Of a stretch of DNA of 64,000 bases, positions 49,433 to 59,139 are shown in pieces. The stretch is taken from contig NC_081405.1 of assembly GCF_030272615.1 (NCBI RefSeq), positions 606,425,677 through 606,489,676 of the forward strand, written 5' to 3'. Source of the stretch: Cryptomeria japonica. Its lineage: Eukaryota; Streptophyta; Pinopsida; Cupressales; Cupressaceae. Positions within the stretch are counted from its first letter, which is position 1. The number at the start of each line of letters is the position of its first letter. Below the pieces are notes generated by a model that was not told the origin of the DNA, made no database searches, and saw only the letters and a list, made by a program, of their open reading frames with translations. The translations under genes and the position numbers were made by a program.

Positions 49433-52254
49433 ATGGCTTCTGCATCTCATACTAGTTCTAGTGCATCTGTCGAGTCTGCAAGTTTTATTCAATGAAAGTC
49501 TAAGTATAATGCCCTATCACAAGTCCCGGCTGGTGTGATAGTAGAAGAGGGAATTTCTGACTACATAGATTGCAAGATTGAAGACCTGGGGTCTCTAGCT
49601 ATCCACTCCCAGTTAGGTTTATTTTGTGGAAAGGATAAGAAGATCAAACCGGAGTATGATATTTTGGAGAAGAAGAAGCTCCACAATATTGTTTACTTCC
49701 TGGAGGATTTCACAGAGGATCATATAAGGATCATTCTGAGTAGAGTCCATGGTGACAAGATGTACTTGGAGAGAACACATGACATCACACTACAGGCAAT
49801 TCATGCAGTCATCAGATTCTACAACACAGGGGAAGTGCCAGCCCTAAGGACGGTAAGCAAAACTGAAATGTCCAAGCTCACTGGTTCAGTGAGTGACTCA
49901 CGAGGCATGACAGTCAATTCTATCAAGGATGATCTGGTTAAGTATGCCTACATGGTGATAGGCTACCTGACATTCTCTACCAGCAGAATTAATTCTATAT
50001 CTGTTGCAGTGGTAAATGTCGCTTACCAGCTGATAAAGGAGGATGCATCATTTGACCTATGCACCGGTATGCAGAGACAACTCCTGTTGAATCTGAAGTC
50101 GATCAAACAAGATAATGCACTAAGGTTCAAGTTTGGACAACTACTAGTTGGGTTGTTCTTCTATTTCCAAGGCTACTTTCCAGGAGTAGGAGATGTCTAG
50201 TGGTCTGCTAACCAACCGGTGACTAAGCAAATTAAGGAAAGCATTCAAGCAATTGGAACTGGTTACCCAGATGTTCTGAATAAGTATTTTGATGAGTTCA
50301 GATGGAAAATGAGCCAAAGAATGAGAATATCAGGTGACAACGTCAAGAAATATGAGGATGATATATGTTTCACCATCAAGGTGGATCAATGCATAATGGA
50401 GGTTGTTGAGCCTAGAATGGAAGAAGTGGAGGCAATGGGCTATGAGGTGATGAATGATATGTTGGAAGGGTATGCCTCTACCCTTATTACATCGCTGCTT
50501 GATCCTAAGGCAAAGAGGACCAAAACCTATCTGGAAAGGGTTACACCAATCGAGGAACCCTCTGCAAAGAAAGGAAAAGAACATGCAGTGAAGAAGGCAA
50601 AGGCAGTGCCTGCAGCATCAGCACCGATTACTACTACAACTCCAAAAGTGACCAAGCGGTCACCAGCCAAGAAGAAACCGAAAACAGCATCGTCTAAAGT
50701 CTTCAAAAGGAAAAGGAAGACAAAAAGCAATACACTGGACTCAAAGGAAACTATGTCTGAGGAGCAGCCCAAGAAGGCAAGACACACAAGAAAGAAGATA
50801 AAGAATGAACCGACATCATCTGCACTGGTAAATATTGATATCTCCTCCTATAAACCTTTGAAACATTATCAAAGAACAATAAAGAATATTAGGAGAAAAT
50901 TGCTACATGATTTAATTGAGTATTTTGATGACTTAAATGATGATGAAAAGGAAGGGGTTGAAAAGGAAATAATTCAGTATTTGTGTGTTAATGACCAGTC
51001 ACCTTCAGAAATTAGATCTGAAACATCAGATCCTTTGTATAAGTCCTTAGACAATAAATGGCACATTGCCATAGAGCAGGAATAGGAAATGAGAGAAAAC
51101 GTTTTTGCTAAACATTTTCCTGATGTATCAAATTTGGAACTGTTCAATGTAATGAACAAATACAAAGGTCTTTTCTTCATGAGAAGAAGAAGACTCCTGT
51201 TATTGGAAGGGAAGGCTAAGTAAGTGCTCAAGGATACACACACTCATGCTCTACAAGCTCTGAAGATGCATCGAGTGGCTGAAGCCAACCGGCAAGCTGA
51301 GAAAGAACCGGTTATAACAAAACTGGATGAAGCATTTGATGATGAAGGAAACCCAGTTGATGAACTGGTTGACACTATTGATGTTGATGCCCTGGACGTA
51401 GAAGATGTTACTTAAGAAACACCATCTAAGGCAATAGGTCAGAAGCAACAAGCTAAACAGGTTGATAAGCAAGTCAAGGACAAACAGGAAGCAGCAAATG
51501 AACAGGCCAAGCAAAGGAAAAGAATGAAGAAGAAAAGAAGAAAAAGGATGAAGAACAGAAGAAGAAAAAGAATGAAGAATAGAAGAAGAAGAAGAAAGAT
51601 GAAGAGGAGAAGAAGAAGAAGGATGAAGAAGAGAAAAAGAAGAAAGAAGATGAAAAGAAAAAGAAAGAAGAGGCAGCAAAGGCAAATGTCAAGAAGGAGC
51701 ATCAAAAATCTCTTAACATAGCTCTAGTGAAGAAGTTGAATGAGCTCCGATCTGAACTGAAGAAAGAACAAAAGGATATAAGGGATGCTCTAGATGAGGG
51801 AAATCTGCTACTCAGCAAGATCTGCCAACCCCATCTGTTCTATGATGATGTGCTAGCTCAGAAGCAAAAGCTTCAAATAGACTTGTAGTCCTACGTGATC
51901 ACATTCAAGCCACCTTATGATTCCTTTACAACTTATGGGCAAACCATTCACTGGTTTCACATCCATTCAGAAAAAATGGAGCAAGAGATCAGCACCCGAT
52001 CTAGAGATTTGTAGGAGCTACAACTGGTTCTACTCCCACGATTGCAAATTCTTTAGAAGTGCTATCTGAACCTAGATGCCTTAATAGTTACATAGGAGAT
52101 GAGCACAATTGATGCCATGGAAGAACAAGTCTCCCAGATGCAGACAGAAAAAGAAGTAGCCACCTCCCTACTTGAGTCCTAGTCTTTGTCAATGAAATAA
52201 TTCTTGCAGGACTTTAAATCTATTTTTGACAAGTATTATTCCTTATTGTCATAA
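49433..52254 (+). pseudogene. ORF2 of the non-autonomous element: unknown globular domain plus Lys/Glu-rich coiled coil
   Basis: I recognise no domain. The ATG at 49433 opens with a Ser-rich start. The frame is held to about 51508 with stops at 49493 (TGA), 50198 (TAG), 51083 (TAG), 51212 (TAA) and 51413 (TAA), then shifts by one, probably through a lost base near 51508. It runs on to TAA 52252-52254 with stops at 51886, 52012, 52054, 52093 and 52180 (all TAG) and 52198 (TAA). Parts: residues ~1-255 globular (TLQAIHAVIRFYNTGEVPAL, VKYAYMVIGYLTFSTSRINS, FKFGQLLVGLFFYFQGYFPG); ~256-420 helical with a basic nuclear-signal-like stretch (KKARHTRKKIKNE); an acidic segment; a KKKKDEEEKKKK block (51530-51670); and a terminal helical region (LNELRSELKKEQKDIRDALD). 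It occupies the place of pol. Known plant retroelement accessory ORFs have similar architecture; function is unknown. Confidence 0.65.
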
Positions 52255-52305
52255 ACTTTTATTATTTTAATATCAAATGAAAACAGGGTTGTTCAGCTAT
52301 ACTTT

Positions 52306-52554
52306 GTCATTGTTGGCAAAGGGGGAGAAGAATTCTATTTGGGAGAAGTATCTGATAATCAAAATTTTGATATATGCTCTGAATATCTCAATGTTTATGC
52401 TCTATATGTATAAGTGTTATACATTGTATTGTTAAAGGGATAGTGTATATGCTTAGGGGGAGCAATTTTACTAATGGCATGATTTTGTTGTAAAACACTT
52501 AGATGTCAAAATTTAATTTTCCTAAGTGTTTCCATCAATGCCAAAGGGGGAGAT
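52306..52554 (+). promoter_or_regulatory. Cluster of polypurine tracts before the 3' LTR
   Basis: GGCAAAGGGGGAGAAG near 52315, GCTTAGGGGGAGCAA at 52451-52465, and the functional-looking CCAAAGGGGGAGAT at 52541-52554 directly before the LTR. Multiple tracts are a Sirevirus trait. Confidence 0.75.
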
Positions 52555-53692
52555 TGTTGGCATTTTTTATGTTTATTTTGTGATTGTCATTGATGGACAC
52601 ACACTTGCATTGAGATCCCCTTTATATGTATGAGTTAGAGCTCAACCAGTATTTATTCCAACCGGTATGTTGTATTATAGTCTTTAGAGTATTGGTGTTT
52701 TGCAGAATGTGTTTCTTGGTCTGAAGTGGCATGTTGACCCCAAGCGGTTCATGGATCCCAAGCGGTATGAGGGATTAAAGTGACATAATACATTTTTACC
52801 AGTCTTCATTTTTGTCAAACCGGCAACCGGCATTTTATATGAACCGGTAATACTCTGTGATGAGTTACCAACTGGAATTTTCTGATGAGTTACCATCCAT
52901 CGATTGTTTGGTAGTGCCGACACCTAAACGATGCTTTTTGTGTCGTGGTACCAAGTATGTCCAAGTTCATTGAACCTACGAAATTGTTATGTAATCCTAT
53001 TGGACCGACATGAAATTAGATTCCTTTATAAGATCATCATGTCTAGGGTTTTAGGTTGTTGATGTGGTTGTAGCAAAAGTTTATGTTGTTGCTAGGGTTT
53101 AAGGTGGTTGAGGAGTTGGAGAGAATATGAATGTGTAGAAGACTAAAGTAATGCTGGAGTGCATTAGGAACGAGCTATCAAGGATCTAATCGAGTAGTCT
53201 GTGCTACTAGCTAGATCAAACACTTGTTGATCACTCACATCTTTGACAAGTCCATAGCCCTTAACCGAGTAGGCCCAAAAGCCTTTTGTAAATCCTCTAA
53301 CAAGGTGGTTCACATCTATGGATCTAAAATCCTCTAGCAAGGTAGTCTTTAATCAAACTTATCTCCTAATAGTAGAGATTGAGATTCCTAACAGGATCTG
53401 TTCTGGTAAAGAACATTGTAAGACCTTAACTGGTCTGGTTCCTATTCTGCAGATAGTTACTTGTGAGTTCCATCTCATCATGGTTTTTCCCATTTGGGTT
53501 TCCACGTCAAAATCTCTTGTGTTATGGTGTTTTTTCTTCTATGGGTGAATGCATTATTAGCTATTTGGTTTGCATGTGTGTTAATCTGTTTGTCTGCTAA
53601 ACTGTTTTACCGGTTTACTATTAGTCTTGCAAAGTATTTAAGTGCAGAGATTTTTGGCATACTAATTCACCCTTCCCTCTTAGTATTCATCA
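52555..53692 (+). repeat. 3' LTR of the non-autonomous element
   Basis: Direct repeat of 46504-47640 with mostly transition differences, many at CG sites (aagcggcataac against aagtgacataat). Confidence 0.9.
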
Positions 53693-54428
53693 AACTATGC
53701 CCATATTTTTCTCAACTCATTTCCTATAAAATGAGGAGCCTCATTTGTAATATTTTATCTTTTCCAAGATTAGCAAAAACTCTGCCAAACTTTTATCTCA
53801 AGTGAAGCTTTGTATTCTCTTGTGTTCAATTTGATCAAGCAAATAAAGGAAGCAATTTTGTGATTTCAAACTTTGTGTTTGACAAGAATTGTTACTTATA
53901 AGTGGATGTTCTTATGTTATTTACTTATATGTGTTCTTAATTTACTTGATGGTATTTGCATATGTTATGTGAGTGAAGGACCTTTCTAGATGTGGTTGTA
54001 AACTTTGAGTTATATTGCATGTTTGGAGTTTTATTGTAATACAGTGATTACGTGGGAGACTTTGTGCTACTACTAGTTGCTATCCATGGTTAGAGATTAT
54101 TTATCTTGAAGCCTTCGGGGCAAAAGATATATTTAGTTGTTAGATTGAAAATAGTATCTTTATTCCCATAAGACTCTGTGCTTATGTTAATATAGAGTAA
54201 AGTGAGTTATTGTATGCAATTGTAGTTGATTATTGTAAGAAGATTGTATCAAGTAAAGGGATTAATGCTAATTCTGAGAAAAGAGAATTAAACACCCTAA
54301 GCTTACCTGCAAGATTTAATTTTTAGTTGTTGAAATATCAAATTCTATTAGGGAACCTTCCCTTGTTGAGAGGAAAGACTCTATCTCATCATAGTTGTGT
54401 GTGAAACATATATTTTGTCTTCAGTACA

Positions 54429-55049
54429 TTGGTGACAAAATATTCACCCAACAAGGTCTTGAATCTTACTCCTTAAGAAATAACACTTTTTAGTGTCATG
54501 ACCGAGTTGACAATGATATTGGAAAAAAGATTTAGAATCATGATAAGATGGAAAAGGTTTGGTTGTGTCAATTGGTTTGATGCTATGCAAAGATTCTGAA
54601 AAAAAAAAAGAGTAAATTATTTTCTAAAATACTTGGATAAAGGAGGCACACCTATTGTTGTGGCTACTACCTGGGTATTGTTGTTGTCATTTAACTTGAT
54701 GAATCCCTTGTTCATTTTAAACTTCGTAGATATTTGTTGAGCACTTTCATACTTATCAATCGGAGCCATTGAAGGAGATTGTTCGAATTGACTCAATTGA
54801 AGATGATAATGTTAGGAAAATGGTTTATCAACCTTGCATTTACATGAGGTTACTATTTATAGTAAGTTTTAATTTAAGAACTAAATGGTGTGAAATTCTC
54901 CTTGAAGCTTCCGGTTGGCTAGATAAGCATTCTGGTAAACTTACATCGCAAGATCACAACTAGTTTTGAAGATATTAAATTCATTTTGGAGGGGTCCAAT
55001 GAAAGGTTTAAATTTGATTTTGAGAACTTTAGAGGCCTCAAAACACCAT
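54429..55049 (+). other. Unassigned DNA after the gypsy LTR
   Basis: Begins with a primer-binding-like TGGTGACAAAATATTCACCC, which would make it the start of an internal region. A 64-codon frame at 54769-54963 (DSIEDDNVRKMVYQPCIYMR) is not recognised. An A-run lies near 54600. Confidence 0.35.
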
Positions 55050-55690
55050 GAAAAGTGAATCTAAATAGTGTGGCTATTTATGAGGCAATAAAGCACTTTG
55101 TGAGCTTTCTGGTGCTTCAAACGGTTCGTCAAGCGGACACATGGTTCTCAAGCTATGGCCTCTCGAAGTTTTTACTCCTGAAATTGGAATAATAATTTGT
55201 ATCGGACACATAAATGAGATATAAAAGGAAGGGACACATGTTGATGTGTGTTGTAACACATCATAGGGCATCTAGAAGGGAGATAAGGTCGGCTACAACT
55301 TATTGGGTGGTTTTAGCCCATGGTTTTGTAATACTGCTCGACGGTTTCTTGTATTGTATCTCCTATATATGAGGTGTGTGACATAGAGGTTTTGTGTAAG
55401 ACTCTTATGGCTATTGAGTTACCTCTGAATCTCCAATTAGTGGTACTCCTGCAAAGAGATTTCTTTGCAAGTATATTGTAATCTATTTTGATTGCTAAAT
55501 AATATATTGGGTGGCTTTTGGAGTGTGGGGTTTTTCTCCAAAAGGGTTTTCCCCATGTAAATCATTGTGTTATGGTTTAAATGTTATTAAATATCTATTT
55601 TTGTTTTCTGTAACTACTAGAAAGACCTGTCAAAAATTTTGCATTACCCTCCTCATAAGGCTAGTGTAGGAAGTTGTTCTATTACTTAAC
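55050..55690 (+). mobile_element. Copia-like LTR fragment
   Basis: Shows a TATA-like TATATATGAGG near 55363 and the GGGTTTTTCTCC…GGGTTTTCCCCATG style segment common near the 3' end of copia LTRs. I see no clear ends or target duplication. Confidence 0.35.
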
Positions 55691-55694
55691 TTCC

Positions 55695-57038
55695 TTATAG
55701 ATAATTATGAAGTATTATACACAACTGCATAAAGGAAGTAAAATTAGAAAAGAGAAGCTTATCCCTAATGTCTTTTTGAAAAATAGGAATGAAAGTTCTT
55801 TGAACATCTTGATTAGGCATAGGATAAGATATTTGATAATACAAATGCTTATATTTACTAATGAAATCAATCACTTTTTCTTTAACACCTTTCTTACAAT
55901 GCATCAAATTAGTCAAAGTAATCTTAGGAACAATGTTATTGTGAAATTGTTGGATGAAAGAATTAGCCAATTGTTGAAATGATGTAATTGAATAAGGAGG
56001 TAAAGAATAATACCATTGCAAAGATCTTTTTAGCAAATAATTTATCCAAAAGTCTTTGACCATAAGCAAAATCACTACACAAAGTTTGAAATGTTTTCAC
56101 AAGTCATGGGATCACCTTTTCCATTACAAATCAAGGACTTCTACATGTTTAGGAGGGGGAGAAGCATGAACAATGTCATTAGATAATGGTCTTTCTACAT
56201 CAAATGTGGGCACATTAAACTTTGATTGGTTCATGGAAGTTATTTGTTGTTGCAAGGATGACACAGTTTGAGCTAGGCTATTAATGGTTGCTTCGGTTGA
56301 TGGGTGTAATTTAGACATGTTTGATTGGCATGGAGGATTAAAATTGTTAAATGAAGGAAGAGGTTGAGAATAAGGAGGTGGAAAACTATGATAGGTAGGT
56401 ATAGGAGATGATTGGGTGAAAAATGGAAGATTCATGGAAGGAGGGATGAGAGAGTTTTGATTAGTAATGTTTCCCCCTTGGCTAACATGTGTAGGATTAA
56501 CATTTTGAGTGGCAGTAGACATGATGTTGGATGTAAAAGTAGGCACACTAGTCATAGAAGTATTCATAGGCATATAATGATTAAATTCACTATGAGGTTG
56601 ACTGTAACCAAGGACTTCAGCACAACTTTTCAAAGGCATGATATTAGTGTCAACAATATGAGCAAGGCCACACAACAAATGAACGTCAACTTTATCACTT
56701 TTAACCATTCTTTTTAATCCTTCAATAAATGGGATAGCCTCACTCTTCAAGTATAGTTGACTCATCGATTGTTGAAGGTTTTCAAATTCATTGTCAATAT
56801 TCTCCAATTGGTCAATGAAACCCCTAGTTAGTGATTCACCCTCATCATCAAAATTATGTAAAGAATGGGGATAAATAACATCAATTGTTGGAATAGGAGA
56901 ACCACCCACATTCTCGTGAAACAAGTTATCCAAATTAGGCTCCATATCCTTAGTAATTAAACTTTGGGAAGCCTTAATTCTAAAAGTTCTAATGGGAATA
57001 TTACAGGTAGGACTAATGGTAGTAAAACTCATGGACAA
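55695..57038 (-). pseudogene. gag: Minus-strand gypsy gag
   Basis: 57038-56124 is an intact 304-codon N-terminal gag part, rich in Pro, Ser and Asn. It has a predicted helix early on (IDQLENIDNEFENLQQSMSQ) and a later helix (EATINSLAQTVSSLQQQITS). 56075-55695 is the capsid core (WYYSLPPYSITSFQQLANSF, VIDFISKYKHLYYQISYPMP), the standard Ty3/gypsy gag pattern; a short break separates the two. The LTR-B copy at 57540-58726 lies upstream on the same strand with a primer-site-like string between, so this is the 5' part of an LTR-B gypsy element. The remainder (pol) is missing past 55690. Confidence 0.8.
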
Positions 57039-57539
57039 AGGAGGGAAATTTGAATTTGAATTTGAAAATAATGATTAATACAAAATATTGTGAAAATGAT
57101 TGATTAAGAGATTTTTTTTTTTTAATTTGAAAGAGAAATGCATCTAGATTATAGCATAATATAAACAAAGATTAAATCTAAAAATTAATTTGAAAAATTA
57201 TGCAACCCACATGATCAATTTCAAAATTATAAATTAGGGTTTTTGTAAATTCAACCACTAAAAATTTATGTAATAAAATTTGAAATAAGATCTAGGGGGA
57301 AAATTCGAATTTGAAATTAAATGAGTAATAAAATATGAAATAATAAGTCCAAATTAGACAACCAAAAAGCTCAATTTTAGAATTAAAAATTAGGGTTTTT
57401 GTAAATTCAACCAATAATTTTTTTAAATTCAATGAAAAATTAAAGTTGTAAATGTAAATTTGAATTTGAAATACATAAACACTCAAATCTAAGAACATAA
57501 ATCAAAAAATTAAAGTGTAAGATGTCAGATTCATTAAAA

Positions 57540-58726
57540 TGTAATGGTAAAAATATTAGGATTTCCATCATTAAATGTATGGAAATCACTAATATTTAAA
57601 CTTGGGGACCATTGCATCAAAAGAGGGGTAAATCTAATGGATCTAGCCACAAATCAGCAAGGATAAGGGTTGAGAGTTCTATTGGATTTATCAAGATTAG
57701 ATTGAATTTCCCTCTTTTAAGTTGAATTGTAAAAATATTGAAATTAGGGTAAATGTGCTGGAATTGATGCAAAAATGCATGAATAGTAAGCTACAATAGT
57801 CGGATCGAGCCACGAACCAATATCTGAGAATTGCAAGAGTGTTTGGATCTATTTCCAGAAGGAGCTCCTAATTTGTTGGGACTGGGATGGTGTTCATTCT
57901 GGTCCTCCGTGCTTTTTGCACTCCAATGGGGGGAATGATTTGTCAGTGTAAATAAAGCCAATTCTAAATATCACAACTCTATACATGTACTTGCACATAG
58001 TAAAGAACAGAAATAGTTTGGGAATAGGGGTTTGTCTTAGGTCAAACCCCAGTTTTGGAATTAACCATGAAATAGAAATGAAATGTGATTGAATTGTGGT
58101 AATGGAAACGTTCTCTTTTTGAGGGAGATACTTAATAATGAGTGAAACACAAATGTTATCCCTCCTTGGGAAGTTTTGTTTGCCTCCACATGGATTAGGG
58201 TTTCATGAAGTCTTAAATAACATAGAACATGAATGTCAACTCCAATGATTGAATCTTGACTTTATCTCTGCTCCTATGCTTGAAAGAAGATTGATTACTT
58301 GGTCACTTGAACTTGAATGCTTGATTGTTTGATGTCAAATTGAATTGAGGTGTGTGTGATGTCAAAATGAGAGGGGTAGACCTTATTTTATACTTGTTGA
58401 AAAATAACTTAATTTTTTGACATGAGCTGACATGGATAAAATTCCCACTTAAATCACATGATTGTTAACGGGCCCAAAATTGGGTCCTGGTTGGGAGGAC
58501 CAGGGTGTTAGGTGCTCTGGTCCTAAGGGAACCAGGATGCCATGCCCTAGTCCTGCCTAATCAGAGACTAAGAATCAAAGGAAGGATGAATTATGAAGTG
58601 AAAATTGTGACACATTTGCATAGTGTGAGTAGCATCAAGTCCCATTCAGGCCTCAAAGCACGAACGCCAAGCATGAGGGCCCAAATGCAAACAAAATTGT
58701 AAGGGAGTACAATTTAGGATGTTATA
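57540..58726 (-). mobile_element. LTR-B family LTR, copy (d), 5' LTR of the minus-strand gag element
   Basis: 1187 bp, aligned with 18111-19301. On the minus strand it ends TTACCATTACA at 57540, followed by TTTTAATGAATCTGAC, a mutated form of the primer site TTTTGGTGAACCTGAG seen at 16277-16294. The leader 57039-57539 is AT-rich with no ORF. Confidence 0.8.
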
Positions 58727-59139
58727 GGTTCTATTGGAGTTCTACTAGGAAACAAACTTTCAAAATCTTATCCTATTACTAGATTGGAAAGGAAGTAAGA
58801 AATGAAATATGACTGACAAAATTTATATCTTCTTATCATCTACCCTATGTGTAGGGATCAAGTGTTAATGGGATGGAAAATGGAAAGGGGGAAAAGGTTT
58901 GTAAGAGCTATGAAAATATTTGATTTTTGAAGAAACCAAATATATAACCACCATGGAATGAAATATAGGAGTAATGCAAGACCAAATCCTAAACATGCAT
59001 GGCCAAAGGTCATAACAATAATTTGAGAAAAATCAAGTAGAAAATTAAAACAAGGAAAGTAAAAATAATGGCCAGCCTTAATGGATAATAGAGAAGAATT
59101 AAATAAGAAATGGAAAGAGAGGGAAGACATTGAAGAAGA
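58727..59139. other. Gap before the gypsy remnant
   Basis: No gene seen; A-rich DNA, possibly leader sequence of the following gypsy remnant. Confidence 0.4.

Larger units (their letters stand above)
46504..53692 (+). mobile_element. Complete non-autonomous copia-type element with gag and an unknown large ORF
   Basis: 7189 bp with a perfect 5-bp duplication AACTA (46499-46503 and 53693-53697). LTRs 46504-47640 (1137 bp) and 52555-53692 (1138 bp) start TGTTGGCATTTTT and end TATTCATCA, visibly more than 90 percent alike. It has a primer-binding site, a zinc-knuckle gag, a ~2.8 kb ORF of unknown function, and several polypurine tracts. No protease, integrase, RT or RNase H motif is found anywhere between the LTRs, so it must rely on proteins in trans. 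It fits the published TR-GAG class, but with an added ORF. Confidence 0.9.
46371..54428 (+). mobile_element. Gypsy LTR, interrupted by a non-autonomous copia element
   Basis: The LTR is 46371-46503 plus 53698-54428 (about 864 bp). It starts TGTCCTCCTGACACTAAG right after the accessory ORF and ends TCAGTACA. A TGGTGACAAAATATTCACCC string follows, and the same junction is found inverted at 28139-28196. The insertion at 46504-53692 duplicated AACTA. Boundaries are inferred, as no second full LTR of this family is in the window. Confidence 0.55.

Noticed and set aside
51251-51721. Ser/Phe-rich or Lys/Arg-rich proteins on either strand
   Set aside because: They are shadow frames of the AAG/GAA-rich coiled-coil part of ORF2.
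54430-54449. Primer-binding site assigned to a specific tRNA
   Set aside because: TGGTGACAAAATATTCACCC does not fit a plant tRNA 3' end that I can name; kept only as primer-site-like.
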